The notes: generated by a model from the letters alone, not told the origin. Shown: positions 44,708 through 54,679, counted from the stretch's first letter. The stretch: 64,000 nucleotides of DNA from Paenibacillus_AB hodogayensis (GCF_039536325.1 NZ_BAAAYO010000017.1:1-64000); one strand, 5' to 3'. Numbers and translations are program-made.

Positions 44708-45454
44708 ATGAGGATGCAGCTTCAAAATAAAGTGATTGTCATAACCGGCGCGCTGGGCAAGATCGGCTTCTCTTCCACTCGAATGTTTCTGGCGAGAGGC
44801 GCCAAGGTGGTCGCCAATGATTGGGTAGTTGCGAATGATTCTCCCCGGATGTTGGCGCTGATGGAGCAATATGGCCCGGAAAGGCTGCTGTTTGTGGAAG
44901 CAGACGCGAGCGATGAGGATCAGGTCATCGGCCTATTCAGCCAAATCCGCGATAGGTTCGGCCGACTGGACGGGTCATTTCATAATTGTTATTTGCAGAA
45001 TCGGAAGCCAGTTACGGGTTATACGCTGGAGGATTGGAACCAAGTGATCCAGGGCACGCTCAATTCGACATTTCTCATCAGCAAGCATGCCATTCTGCTG
45101 ATGAAGGATTCCGGTGGCGGGTCCATCGTCAATACCTCCTCGATCTTGGGCATGAAACCGCGAGTGGGCGAAGGGGCCTATGGATCGGCTAAAGCCGGGA
45201 TTAACTTCTTAACGCAAGTGATTGCCGCCGAGAATGCCAATCATGGCATCAGGGCGAATGTGATCGTACCGGGGGACATAAAAGAGCCGAAGCAGCGGAC
45301 ACCAGAAAAGGCGGCGGAGATTCGTAAGGACATCTTGCTCGGGCGAAGCGGAACTCCGGACGAAGTATCCGAGCTGGCCGCCTTCCTGCTGTCAGATGCC
45401 TCCGCCTACATCACGGGATCGCTGTATACGATCGACGGAGGGATCCGGATATGA
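44708..45454 (+). CDS. SDR-family oxidoreductase, module 1
   Basis: Short-chain dehydrogenase/reductase of 248 residues. Nucleotide-binding TGALGKIG lies at residues 13-20, the catalytic Ser in IVNTSSILG, and Tyr-x3-Lys in YGSAK. It likely oxidises or reduces a ring hydroxyl of a sugar or cyclitol. ATG 44708 has GGAGGGG upstream. Its TGA overlaps the ATG of the next gene (ATGA), so the two are translationally coupled. Confidence 0.88.
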   Translation: MRMQLQNKVIVITGALGKIGFSSTRMFLARGAKVVANDWVVANDSPRMLALMEQYGPERLLFVEADASDEDQVIGLFSQIRDRFGRLDGSFHNCYLQNRKPVTGYTLEDWNQVIQGTLNSTFLISKHAILLMKDSGGGSIVNTSSILGMKPRVGEGAYGSAKAGINFLTQVIAAENANHGIRANVIVPGDIKEPKQRTPEKAAEIRKDILLGRSGTPDEVSELAAFLLSDASAYITGSLYTIDGGIRI

Positions 45455-46551
45455 GGAAGCGGGTTGCGGTGATCATTACCCAATACTGGCTTAATTCCCA
45501 CGCTGATGTGATCGTCAGCAGGCTGCTTGGCGAGCTTGGATATAAACCGCAAGTCGAGCTTGTCGCTATGTACGTCGAACAAGTGACAGCCAGAGACTTG
45601 AGTCGTGAGCTATCCGTGAGGCACGGCGTACCCATCTGTGCCACCATTGAGGAAGCGGTCGCCTGGGGTGCCCCAGAACGGCCGGTCGACGGTGTTGTCG
45701 TCATCGGAGAGCATGGAGATTACCCGTGGAATGAGAAGCAGCAGCACTTGTATCCGCGGCTGCGGTTCATGCAAGAGACGCTGGCAGCCATGGATCTTCA
45801 CGGCATTCGCGTGCCGATCTTTCTGGATAAGCATTTCTCATACAACAATACGGATGCGCGCTGGATTTATGATGAGGTCAAGCGTCGGGGTATTCCTTTC
45901 ATGGCCGGTTCTTCCATCCCCTACACGGATTATTTGCCTCACTTCGATCGGGCGTTTCTGCAGAGAGGACGGATATTCTTCATCAACAGTCATGGCGGGC
46001 ATGAGTCTTACGGATTCCATGGCATGGAAGTGCTGCAGGCGCTAGCTGAACACCGTCACGGGGCGGAGTTGGGCGTCGCATCCGTTCATGCCTTGTCCGG
46101 TAACGAGATGTGGCAAGCGATGGACCGTGGAGAATGGCCGGAAGCGCTGATGCTGCGTGCCCTCGCACTCGAGCCGGAGCTAGCAGGGAGACATCCCCGC
46201 AAGGAGTGTCCTAATCCCGCGCTGTTCGTCGTAACCTATCAGGATGGTACGATGGGGTACGTGGCTCAGCTCGATAAATTTGCAACCCGATGGAGCTTTG
46301 CCGTTCAGGATGATGAAGGAGCTTATATCGCTGCGTACTGTAATACAGGGACCGAGAGGCCTTATCGCCATTTTACCAGGCTGACCGAAATGATGGAGGA
46401 GATGTTCATCAACGGGACCCTTCCTTGCCGGATTGAAAGAAATTTGCTTACTACTTACTTGATCAATTCCGCCATGGAATCCTTATATCTGAGACGCCCG
46501 TTGTCCTTGGAAGAATGGAATGTTGCTTATGACCCGGCACCGAACGGCTGA
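45451..46551 (+). CDS. Conserved protein of unknown family
   Basis: 366 residues, soluble, no signal peptide. I recall similar proteins annotated only as hypothetical in Planctomycetes, Acidobacteria and Paenibacilli but know no function. Visible features: an N-terminal beta-alpha-beta-like start (RVAVIITQYWLNSHADVIVS), a GVVVIGEHGDYPWNEKQQ segment, VPIFLDKHFSYN, a PFMAGSSIPYT loop and NSHGGHESYGFHG with closely spaced His residues that could bind a metal. Four-base overlap with the SDR gene suggests that the two act together on the same compound. Confidence 0.7.
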   Translation: MRKRVAVIITQYWLNSHADVIVSRLLGELGYKPQVELVAMYVEQVTARDLSRELSVRHGVPICATIEEAVAWGAPERPVDGVVVIGEHGDYPWNEKQQHLYPRLRFMQETLAAMDLHGIRVPIFLDKHFSYNNTDARWIYDEVKRRGIPFMAGSSIPYTDYLPHFDRAFLQRGRIFFINSHGGHESYGFHGMEVLQALAEHRHGAELGVASVHALSGNEMWQAMDRGEWPEALMLRALALEPELAGRHPRKECPNPALFVVTYQDGTMGYVAQLDKFATRWSFAVQDDEGAYIAAYCNTGTERPYRHFTRLTEMMEEMFINGTLPCRIERNLLTTYLINSAMESLYLRRPLSLEEWNVAYDPAPNG

Positions 46552-46581
46552 TCTTCACTTCGGGCATGGAAGGACCTGCTC

Positions 46582-46920
46582 GTGACCGGGAAGTTTTATA
46601 AAGCGGACGAATCTTACCAGTCATGGCTGGCGGTGAAAGCCGCGGATGCGGCGATCATGGCCTACTGCAACCGGGTGGAAGCGAGAGTCGGCGTCGGAGC
46701 CGGATATGAAGCCGACATCTCTGATGTGGATACTTACCGAGAAGTACTATATCTCGATGAAACGATTGATCGAAAAATGGGGAGGAGACGATCCTGTGAT
46801 TGTATTAAACAAGTTCGATTTTGCAAAAGAATCCGATGCATGGGTGATCCCGGAATCGGATCGGGTTGTACGGCAGGAGAACGGATTGTCCGTACGGGCT
46901 TCGGGCGGACCGTCGATTGA
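46582..46920 (+). CDS. Small ORF of unknown function overlapping the amidase gene
   Basis: Frame of 112 codons from GTG 46582 (GGAAGG 8 bases upstream). The first ~70 residues (SYQSWLAVKAADAAIMAYCN, GYEADISDVDTYREVLYLDE) look like real coding sequence; the last ~40 overlap the start of the nitrilase-type gene in another frame and look random. It may be a short protein whose native end was lost by frameshift. Confidence 0.4.
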   Translation: MTGKFYKADESYQSWLAVKAADAAIMAYCNRVEARVGVGAGYEADISDVDTYREVLYLDETIDRKMGRRRSCDCIKQVRFCKRIRCMGDPGIGSGCTAGERIVRTGFGRTVD

Positions 46921-48199
46921 GATTGAAGGTCCGGGCGTTCATACGCGCAACGGCGACGCCATTCACTTAGTTTTCAAAGATCTGGGCAGCGGCTCCGGTT
47001 ATGTGCGATTCGGCTTTGACGGCGGTTTCGAATACGCCTATGTGGAATGCAACCTCGATTGTCGCGAGGCTGCGCTTTTCACCAGCGAGTGGAATCGCGC
47101 ACAGCCCGTCGTTCGGGTCGCGTTGCCGCCTGCTGTGCAGGACGAGAACGAAGTTACTTTGGTCAAAACTGAAGGAGCCGGCAATCGGATCAAGCTGGCC
47201 GATCTGGCAATCTATTGGAACGGCGAATGCGTGATTCGCAGCGTCGATCATGATATCATCCCTCAGCTGGGAGTAAGGATTAGTGTCGAGGATGCGGATG
47301 TGGAGCTGCGGCGATTCGCGCATGAAGGTCCAACAGCGCTGATGAAAGAGTATTTGAAGACGGGCGCCTGGCAAATGCTGAATTCCCGCGATGTGAATGA
47401 CAATGTTCGATCCATTTGCAAAGGGATACGAAGCGCGGCGGAGCTCGGTATTGAATTATTAGTAGCGCCGGAATACTGTATATTCGGTTTTTTTCGCACC
47501 AAGCCGACGCTCGATCAGGTGGAACCGATGCAAGAGGCCGAAGCGATCATTCGAGCCTGTTTGCGGGAAACCGCAAACTCGCCCTACCTGATTGTCGGGA
47601 GACCGAATTGGGATCAGGTGAGACCCGGTTCGTCCGAACCTGTCTTCAATTCTTGCAGGTTGTACGATCCGGACGGCAATACCGTGCGCGACAATCTAAA
47701 ATTCAGGACTTGCGAAAGGTACTATTACCATGGGCACATGCTGAACGAATTTGACATTTACGGCGTCCCGGTCAGCCTACATGTATGCCATGACCGAAGA
47801 TATCCCGATCTGAGAACGTTGCCTGTCATGTTCGGCGCACGACTCATCATTCATCCGGTTAACGGAGGACTCGTTACAGGTGCCCGTGTAGCCGTACAGG
47901 CAGTGGCCAAAGATGAAACAGCAACCACGCACGCATTCTACCTGAGAGCCGCTACGGATGGGGGCAGTTATGTGATCGGACCGAAAAAATTCGACAACCT
48001 GCTCGCCATCAGCTCGGAATGCAAGTTGACGGATTCTCCCGGCGAGCTTGCAGGCGCTCCTGCCGAAGAATTGGTCGTTGCCACGATTCGAACGCACGAC
48101 GCTTTTGGATATTGGCCTGTCCGCGCCTACCGGGCATCGGAAGCGATCGCAGAAGCCTACGAGCAGTTGTACCGAACGATGGGCGGACAGAATAGTTGA
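46796..48199 (+). CDS. Carbon-nitrogen hydrolase (nitrilase superfamily) with N-terminal sandwich domain
   Basis: 467 residues. The first ~190 form a beta-rich accessory domain (FKDLGSGSGYVRFGFDGGFE); the rest is a nitrilase fold with the Glu-Lys-Cys triad visible as Glu in LLVAPEYCIFGF, Lys in NLKFRTCERYYY and Cys in LHVCHDRRYPDL. It should hydrolyse an amide or related C-N bond. GTG 46796 is preferred: GGAGGAG lies 8 bases upstream; the ATG at 46646 reads through the small overlapping gene. The fused sandwich domain is unusual for nitrilases and may bind the sugar part. Confidence 0.82.
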   Translation: MIVLNKFDFAKESDAWVIPESDRVVRQENGLSVRASGGPSIEIEGPGVHTRNGDAIHLVFKDLGSGSGYVRFGFDGGFEYAYVECNLDCREAALFTSEWNRAQPVVRVALPPAVQDENEVTLVKTEGAGNRIKLADLAIYWNGECVIRSVDHDIIPQLGVRISVEDADVELRRFAHEGPTALMKEYLKTGAWQMLNSRDVNDNVRSICKGIRSAAELGIELLVAPEYCIFGFFRTKPTLDQVEPMQEAEAIIRACLRETANSPYLIVGRPNWDQVRPGSSEPVFNSCRLYDPDGNTVRDNLKFRTCERYYYHGHMLNEFDIYGVPVSLHVCHDRRYPDLRTLPVMFGARLIIHPVNGGLVTGARVAVQAVAKDETATTHAFYLRAATDGGSYVIGPKKFDNLLAISSECKLTDSPGELAGAPAEELVVATIRTHDAFGYWPVRAYRASEAIAEAYEQLYRTMGGQNS

Positions 48200-48279
48200 A
48201 TCGATCCTCCGACCGGAAATCATTCGCCAGTTTCCAAATTTGCTAGAACCATATCGATTGAAGAGGAGCGAAACTACTT

Positions 48280-49110
48280 ATGAGCGACGAAGTCAGGTAT
48301 CACATGCTGCGTCCCGATCAAATTGTTTCCCGGAGGAAAGCGTGTCCGGTTGTGTATATTCCGATCGGCACACTGGAATGGCACGGCTTGCACAATGCAG
48401 TCGGCGCTGATTCCCTGCAGGCGGAAGGTATTGCCATTCGCTGTGCGCAGAAAGGTGGTGGGCTTGTGTTCCCCCCTTTGTACTACGGCGAGAGCCGGTT
48501 GGAATGTTTAATGGAGGCCAGTGCGCAAGACAGACATTTGATTGCCGAGAAAATGGAGCTGCCACCGGACAATTTTCTTCCGGAGCGCATGCCTTTTTCC
48601 GCAACCGAGCAAGTGTTTCAATATGAGAAACTTCTGCTGCACATTCTTGCCGAAGCGGAGTCGCTCGGCTTTCGAGTCGGCGTATTGGTAGCGGGTCATT
48701 ACCCCTTGATTGACCATGCAAGGTCGGCGGCGCTGCTATTCAATAAACGGCAGTACAGCCGAAGCGTCGGAATGTTGGCTTGGGCGTTCGTCGATCATTT
48801 GCTGGTAGCCGACCAATACGAAGTTGCCGGCGATCATGCGGGAGGATGGGAGACATCGCATATGATGGCGCTACATCCCGATACAGTGAAACTGGATGTG
48901 CTTCCGCCACGAGGAGAACTGCTGATCGGTGCGGGAGGTAAGATGGATCCCAGGGATTCAAGCGCGGAATTCGGCAATGAAATCATCGATGCTGCTGTCG
49001 ATATCGCAGTCAAGGAAACGTTGCACCGGCTGGAGAATCGAAGGATGTATCACGGTCACGGACGTTCGCTCGGGGAAGGATTGTGGAGAGAGAAGGAGAC
49101 ACTTTCATGA
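48280..49110 (+). CDS. Creatininase-family hydrolase
   Basis: 276 residues with the family metal motifs: Glu33, His35, His38 and Asp44 (TLEWHGLHNAVGADS) and Glu191 in GDHAGGWETSH. The family contains ring-opening amidases and, in the Thermotoga inositol pathway, a hydrolase that opens an oxidised cyclitol ring. Next to an SDR and an amidase it could open a lactam, lactone or diketo ring. The gene ends in ATGA overlap with the glycosidase gene. Confidence 0.85.
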   Translation: MSDEVRYHMLRPDQIVSRRKACPVVYIPIGTLEWHGLHNAVGADSLQAEGIAIRCAQKGGGLVFPPLYYGESRLECLMEASAQDRHLIAEKMELPPDNFLPERMPFSATEQVFQYEKLLLHILAEAESLGFRVGVLVAGHYPLIDHARSAALLFNKRQYSRSVGMLAWAFVDHLLVADQYEVAGDHAGGWETSHMMALHPDTVKLDVLPPRGELLIGAGGKMDPRDSSAEFGNEIIDAAVDIAVKETLHRLENRRMYHGHGRSLGEGLWREKETLS

Positions 49111-50303
49111 GAAGTTTGAAACAGCAAGTGTATGACATGGGCAAGCCCGAGTGGAAATCGATGCTGGAATATACGGTAGAGCTTCATAACAAGTGCACTC
49201 GGGAACCGGAGCCTCCCTTTCATTATCCATGGGAAGAAATCGGAACGGGGTACTGCTACGGTCCGGCATTCGGTCACATCGATCTAACCCATGCGACTTT
49301 GGACACCCTCCGTTATCAGCGGGATCATGCCAAACATCAAATTTTAAACTACTTAAAGCTGCAGACTTCCGACGGATTGATCCCCGGCTGCATTTGGTTC
49401 CGCGGCGGCGAGGTGAAATGGAGTACGGTGAAGGGGCATCCTCCGTTTTGGCCGGTGGCCGTGCAGGATTATTATGACCTATACGAAGATATCGATTTGT
49501 TGAAAACAGCCTACCTTGCCCTGGTTCGTCAAATCGGTTGGTTTGAAACCAAACGGAAGGCTGAAAATGAAGGTTATTATTATATCGATCTGTGGAAAAA
49601 GGTATGGGAAAGCGGTGTCGATGACGGAATTCGTTATGACCATATCACACCGGGTCCCTATGCGTGCGTCGATGCGACTGCGCATGTTTATCAAATGCAT
49701 GTCTACGCTGCACAATGGGCGAGCCTCCTTGATTTGCCTGCTGAATCCGCGAAATGGCAAAGCAGAGCCGGACAGCTGGCGGAATTTATGCGCAGCGCCT
49801 TGTTCGATGAAGAAACGGCTCTATTCCACGATATTTGGTCGGTTAATAATCCCGGGAGCCGTCGCCTTACGTTTGAGGGCATGTGGCCGATGATGGTAGG
49901 TGCGGCAACCGTGGAGCAAGCGAATCGCGTGATCGATGAAAATGTATTGAATCCCAAGCGTTTTTTCACCAAGCATCCGGTTCCGACCATCGCTCTGGAG
50001 GATCCGGCCTTTGAACTTCGCATGTGGCGGGGGCCTTCCTGGAACAGTATCACCTATTGGGTCGCCCGGGGTTGTACCCTGTACGGGAGAAACGATGCAG
50101 CCAAAGTGATTCTGGAACGCGCATTGGACCATACAGCCGAGAAATTTTCCGAGACCGGGACATTATGGGAGTTCTATCATCCTCATGGAGGACATCCGAC
50201 CGAACTCCAAAGAAAACCTTATACCGAGTTTAATCAACCGTGTCGCGAGTATATGGGCCATAACCCTTTGATCGCCATGACCGATTTATGGGCTTCCCTA
50301 TGA
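49107..50303 (+). CDS. (alpha/alpha)6-barrel glycoside hydrolase-like protein (GH63/trehalase clan)
   Basis: 398 residues, cytoplasmic. Family features include PFHYPWEEIGTGYCYGPAFG, a central VDDGIRYDH acid-containing loop, and the C-terminal MWRGPSWNSITYWVARG and EFNQPCREYMGHNPLIAM motifs typical of the six-hairpin glucosidase clan. ATG 49107 has AGAAGGAGA upstream and overlaps the previous stop codon by 4 bases. It probably cleaves a glycosidic bond of the imported oligosaccharide. Last enzyme gene of module 1. Confidence 0.8.
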   Translation: MRSLKQQVYDMGKPEWKSMLEYTVELHNKCTREPEPPFHYPWEEIGTGYCYGPAFGHIDLTHATLDTLRYQRDHAKHQILNYLKLQTSDGLIPGCIWFRGGEVKWSTVKGHPPFWPVAVQDYYDLYEDIDLLKTAYLALVRQIGWFETKRKAENEGYYYIDLWKKVWESGVDDGIRYDHITPGPYACVDATAHVYQMHVYAAQWASLLDLPAESAKWQSRAGQLAEFMRSALFDEETALFHDIWSVNNPGSRRLTFEGMWPMMVGAATVEQANRVIDENVLNPKRFFTKHPVPTIALEDPAFELRMWRGPSWNSITYWVARGCTLYGRNDAAKVILERALDHTAEKFSETGTLWEFYHPHGGHPTELQRKPYTEFNQPCREYMGHNPLIAMTDLWASL

Positions 50304-50357
50304 AAAACCAGACCCGTCCGGAAAACGCAGAAAAGCTTATCGGGAGAGGTGCAACCG

Positions 50358-52631
50358 GTGATCGCTTCTTCACTGTTAAGAAGATGGTTTGTGTTCAGCA
50401 CGCTTCTTACGCTACTCCCGATTCTTTTTTTGGGAGTGTTTTCATATACAATTGCATCCAAGGGCATTCAGGAGAAAGTAGACGAGGGCAATCTGCAAAA
50501 TCTGTTACAGACCCAAATGCGGGTGGAGCAGTTGCTCAAAACACTGGAGTACGTGGTGATGCAATATGTCAGTTCGCCAATTGTTACTAATGCTCTTTAT
50601 AAGCCGCTCACTACCACCACCCACTTCAAGGAAATCAACGATTTGTCGCAAGGATTGCATAATCTTCATTTTTTCGTCGGTGTGCAAGATGCTTCTTTGA
50701 TTAATGTGAGGGAAAACTGGTACATAGGAAAAAACGGATTCGGAAGCAACCTTAAGGAGCTTGCCGATTATGAAAGCTTGGAACGATATACTTCGATGAG
50801 GAACAATTTGGTGTGGATGCCGGATTCGACTTCCTCCCCGGAGATGGGAACCTTGAATCTGATCTGCAAAGTGCCACTATTGAATTTTTCCGTGGAAACT
50901 AGTGCTTTGTTAGTTTTAAAAATCAAAAAAAGTGAATTGAATCGGCAATTTTTGGTGCAAAATGAGCTGGGAAACTTGTTCGTGCTGGATCGTTCCCCCC
51001 AAGCCGTGCTCGGTGATCCGAATATCGGTGAATTATCTGTGGAAGTCCAAAACCGGATTACTGAAAGGATAGAGTCCTTACAAAGTCGCAACGGTCACTT
51101 TCCGATGGAGTGGGAAGGGCGAGATGTATGGATTCATTTTATACAATCACCCCAGCACGGTTGGACTTATCTTGCCGTTCAAGATGCCAAAAAGTCTACA
51201 ATGGAGGCTCGACAAATCGGGATCTTCACATTGGCCAGCTGTGCGGCGTTATTCCTGCTTTTCGGAGCGGCAGCCCTTTATGGCTCCCATTGGATGTATT
51301 CGCCAATCCGGGGATTTGTCCAATTCCTGCGAAGTGACTTAGGCAAGAAAGAAGACGGGGATGTGAAGGAAGATTTCGCCGACTTGGCCCAACGTATTCG
51401 TCATTTGATGAACAGCAGTCTTCAGATGCAGGACCAATTGACCTTCTATGCCGTCCAACTCAGGGACAGCTTCGTGCAGCGGTTATTGGCCGGAAAAATC
51501 ACTAAAAGCAAATTGCTGGAGCACTTGTCCGCAATAGGCTTTCCCGTTGCTTGGAAGCGATTGATTGTGCTTGTCGTCCAAATTGATACTTTGAAGAATA
51601 CCCATTATCAGGAACGAGACCGTGATTTGTTACTTTTCGCAATCGGGAATATTGTGGGCGATTTGGTAGATCCCATGAAAAGATTTCAGCCGGTATCCAT
51701 GGACAACTCGCAAGTGACGATTCTGGCTTCGGAATTTGAAACAGATGAAGAATGCGGCAGATGGGCTCTCTCGATTGCGGAAGATATTCGAATCAAGATA
51801 GCGGAATTCCTCGGTTTGAAGGTAAGCATTGGGGTCAGCCGTTCTTATGGCGACCTTGTCGATGTATCGGGTGCTTACCAGGAAGGTCTTGAGGCTCTGA
51901 AGTATAGGTTCCAACTGGGATCGGAAATGATATTGCACATTAATGACATTCAATTGAACAGAAACAAGCAAACCGTATACCCCAAGCAGTTGGAAAGGGA
52001 TATTGTGGATGCGGTTAAGCTCGGGCATCCCGAGCGGATCTCCGCAAGCTTGGAAGTCTATTTGGTACATGCCATCCAATCCAATATCCATATTCAAGAA
52101 TTCCAATTTATGCTGATGCAATTAATCGGAAGTTTGACTGAGTTGCTTTACGATTCAGGTTTGTCAGCCGAGAAGGCTCTTGGCGATAAGCAGGTTGCCC
52201 ATCATTTGTTGCAAGGAAAGTCATTGATAGAGTGGAAACGATGGCTATTGGACGAAATCGCGATGCCTATAGCCAACCACTTAAGGGATGAACGCGAATC
52301 GCACAATAATCGGATAACGGAAGATCTGATTCGGATAATAGAAAGAGAATTCGAGTCCAATTTGACGCTGGAGGATTGCTCGGCGAGACTTAATTTTCAC
52401 CCGGTTTATGTCAGTCGCGTGTTCAAGAAGGAAACCGGGTTAACCTTCAGTGATTTTTTGGCGCAGTATCGGCTACGGTTCGCCAAGAAATGGCTGGTCG
52501 AGACGGATATGACCATTTTGGAAATCGCCACGCGGCTGAATTACGCGAATTCAACCCCGTTTATCCGATATTTTAGCAAGGCTACCGGAGTTACACCTGG
52601 AACGTATCGTAAAGATCATAAGCAGTTGTAG
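50358..52631 (+). CDS. Membrane-anchored AraC-type sensor-regulator, module 2
   Basis: 757 residues with the same plan as the regulator at 35784: membrane helix (about 10-33), extracellular sensor, second helix (about 285-310, IFTLASCAALFLLFGAAALY), linker, and C-terminal AraC domain (LEDCSARLNFHPVYVSRVFK, ILEIATRLNYANSTPFIRYF). GTG 50358 has GGGAGAGG 8 bases upstream; GTG 50349 also possible. It begins 54 bases after module 1 ends, so some read-through from module 1 is possible, and it is followed by a terminator. Confidence 0.9.
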   Translation: MIASSLLRRWFVFSTLLTLLPILFLGVFSYTIASKGIQEKVDEGNLQNLLQTQMRVEQLLKTLEYVVMQYVSSPIVTNALYKPLTTTTHFKEINDLSQGLHNLHFFVGVQDASLINVRENWYIGKNGFGSNLKELADYESLERYTSMRNNLVWMPDSTSSPEMGTLNLICKVPLLNFSVETSALLVLKIKKSELNRQFLVQNELGNLFVLDRSPQAVLGDPNIGELSVEVQNRITERIESLQSRNGHFPMEWEGRDVWIHFIQSPQHGWTYLAVQDAKKSTMEARQIGIFTLASCAALFLLFGAAALYGSHWMYSPIRGFVQFLRSDLGKKEDGDVKEDFADLAQRIRHLMNSSLQMQDQLTFYAVQLRDSFVQRLLAGKITKSKLLEHLSAIGFPVAWKRLIVLVVQIDTLKNTHYQERDRDLLLFAIGNIVGDLVDPMKRFQPVSMDNSQVTILASEFETDEECGRWALSIAEDIRIKIAEFLGLKVSIGVSRSYGDLVDVSGAYQEGLEALKYRFQLGSEMILHINDIQLNRNKQTVYPKQLERDIVDAVKLGHPERISASLEVYLVHAIQSNIHIQEFQFMLMQLIGSLTELLYDSGLSAEKALGDKQVAHHLLQGKSLIEWKRWLLDEIAMPIANHLRDERESHNNRITEDLIRIIEREFESNLTLEDCSARLNFHPVYVSRVFKKETGLTFSDFLAQYRLRFAKKWLVETDMTILEIATRLNYANSTPFIRYFSKATGVTPGTYRKDHKQL

Positions 52632-52636
52632 GACAT

Positions 52637-52680
52637 ACAAACACCCATGCTTCCTAAGGAAACTTGGGTGTTTCTTCTTA
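52637..52680 (+). terminator. Terminator after the second sensor gene
   Basis: ACACCCATGCTTCC pairs with GGAAACTTGGGTGT (two mismatches), then TTCTTCTT. It separates the regulator from transporter operon 2. The following 170 bases up to 52848 should hold the operon promoter; no confident boxes. Confidence 0.7.
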
Positions 52681-52847
52681 TCAGACCTAATAGCTAAATG
52701 GGGTGGATGTATAGGTTATCTGCTGTATATAACGATCATCAATGTCGATTTCGGTGAAATAGTTAACTGAGGGATATATACTTCTTTGAACACGGCGCGT
52801 TACATTTCAGGTATCCAATAACGATTAGGGAAAGGAGAACATCAAAC

Positions 52848-53810
52848 ATGAAGAACAACGCCATGGCGACAACCGATCTTCAAAGCACTCCGTCTGTTAA
52901 AAAACGCAGGCCGTGGGTAGCCGACCTGATCATGGATCGATGGTTGTATGTAATGCTTGTTCCAGGTATCGTTTTTTTCATTTTGTTTAAATATGTACCC
53001 ATGATTGGTATAGCTATGGCGTTCCAAGATTATAGGCCGCATTTGGGGATCTTAAACAGTCCGTGGGTCGGGTTCAAGCATTTTGAACGTCTGTTTGCGG
53101 ATCCGCAGTTTATGAATCTTCTGAAAAACACATTGATTTTGGCCGTGTACGACATCGTTTTTTATTTCCCTATACCGATTATTTTATCGCTGCTTCTCAA
53201 CGAGATTCGTCTTCAATTGTTCAAGCGAACCATCCAAACGCTGGTCTATATTCCACACTTTATATCCTGGGTCGTTGTGGTCGCGATTTCTTATCTTTTC
53301 TTCACAACAGAAGGCGGGGTCGTGAATGACCTGATCGCCTCGATGGGAATGGAGAAGATCCCTTTTCTGCTGAGCGAGGAATGGTTCCGGCCTCTGTTTA
53401 TGCTTCAGGCGATCTGGAAGGACGCGGGATGGGGGACGATCATCTTCTTGGCCGCTTTGGCGGGAGTCGATCCCCAGCTCTACGAGGCCTCTCGTATAGA
53501 CGGAGCTAACCGTTGGCATCAGCTATGGCTGATTACTTTGCCCGCCATCCGCAGCACCATCGTGATTTTGTTTATCCTCCGTCTGGGCAATTTCTTGGAT
53601 GTAGGCTTCGAGCATATTTTTCTGATGCTGAATCCGATGAATCGGGAGGTTGCGGAAGTGTTTGAAACTTACATTTACAGAGTAGGCTTGACACAAGCAC
53701 AATTCAGCTACAGCACCGCTGTCGGTCTATTCAAATCCTTAATCGGACTGGTTCTGGTATTGTCGGCCAACTGGGCGGTACGAAAGACGGGAGAGGAGGG
53801 AATCTGGTGA
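52848..53810 (+). CDS. Lpl-type carbohydrate ABC permease (LplB-like), module 2
   Basis: 320 residues, six helices, N-terminal YVMLVPGIVFFILFKYVPMI and EAA loop YEASRIDGANRWHQLWLITL. AAAGGAGAA precedes the ATG. Its stop codon overlaps the GTG of the partner permease (GTGA). It is a paralogue of the module 1 protein. Confidence 0.9.
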   Translation: MKNNAMATTDLQSTPSVKKRRPWVADLIMDRWLYVMLVPGIVFFILFKYVPMIGIAMAFQDYRPHLGILNSPWVGFKHFERLFADPQFMNLLKNTLILAVYDIVFYFPIPIILSLLLNEIRLQLFKRTIQTLVYIPHFISWVVVVAISYLFFTTEGGVVNDLIASMGMEKIPFLLSEEWFRPLFMLQAIWKDAGWGTIIFLAALAGVDPQLYEASRIDGANRWHQLWLITLPAIRSTIVILFILRLGNFLDVGFEHIFLMLNPMNREVAEVFETYIYRVGLTQAQFSYSTAVGLFKSLIGLVLVLSANWAVRKTGEEGIW

Positions 53811-54679
53811 ATCATCGAGGCCTCGGGGGTCATATGTTTGACGCATTCAATGTCATTCTTTTGACCTTGATCGGTTTATCGGCGGTACTTCCCTTTATAT
53901 ATATCGTCTCCGCATCCTTCTCATCGGAACATATTGTTGCGAAGGGAACGTTCTTGCTTTTTCCGACTGATGTAACGCTTGATGCATACAAGTATATTTT
54001 TTCCACCAATACACTCGTTCGCAGCATGATGATTTCGTTGTACGTGACCATTGTAGGAACGCTGATCAATCTGATACTCACTTCCTTGATGGCGTATCCG
54101 CTTGCCCATCATCGTCTGCGCGGAAGACGAACCTTGCTTATACTCGTGCTATTTACGATGTTGTTTACAGGCGGCTTGATTCCCACCTATATCGTCGTCA
54201 AGTCACTAGGTCTGATCAATTCCTTGTGGGCACTAATGATCCCGAATGCGATCAGCGCATTCAACCTGATTATTCTGAAAAACTTCTTTCAGCAAATTCC
54301 GGATGGATTGCAGGAATCCGCCAAGATCGACGGCGCAAACGATATGCGGATTCTGCTCCGCATTGTGCTTCCCCTGTCGGCACCGGCTTTGGCCACTTTT
54401 GCCTTATTCTATGCGGTCGGACACTGGAACAGCTATTTCAACGCCATCATTTATTTGAACGATTCCGATAAATGGCCGATCCAAGTTATGCTGCGGCAAA
54501 TTGTCATCTTAGCGCAATCCGGCTTCGCGGATTCGTCTTCGCTGGAGGATGCGATACTCCCGGCGGAAACCGTGAAAATGGCAGTGATCACTTTTGCGAC
54601 GGCACCGATCCTAATGGTGTATCCGTTCCTGCAAAAGCATTTTGCTAAGGGCGTTCTGTTGGGTTCGGTAAAAGGTTAG
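53807..54679 (+). CDS. Lpl-type carbohydrate ABC permease (LplC/YtcP-like), module 2
   Basis: 290 residues, EAA loop QESAKIDGANDMRILLRIVL and C-terminus HFAKGVLLGSVKG. GTG 53807 has GAGGAGGGA at good spacing and overlaps the preceding gene by 4 bases. Confidence 0.9.
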   Translation: MNHRGLGGHMFDAFNVILLTLIGLSAVLPFIYIVSASFSSEHIVAKGTFLLFPTDVTLDAYKYIFSTNTLVRSMMISLYVTIVGTLINLILTSLMAYPLAHHRLRGRRTLLILVLFTMLFTGGLIPTYIVVKSLGLINSLWALMIPNAISAFNLIILKNFFQQIPDGLQESAKIDGANDMRILLRIVLPLSAPALATFALFYAVGHWNSYFNAIIYLNDSDKWPIQVMLRQIVILAQSGFADSSSLEDAILPAETVKMAVITFATAPILMVYPFLQKHFAKGVLLGSVKG

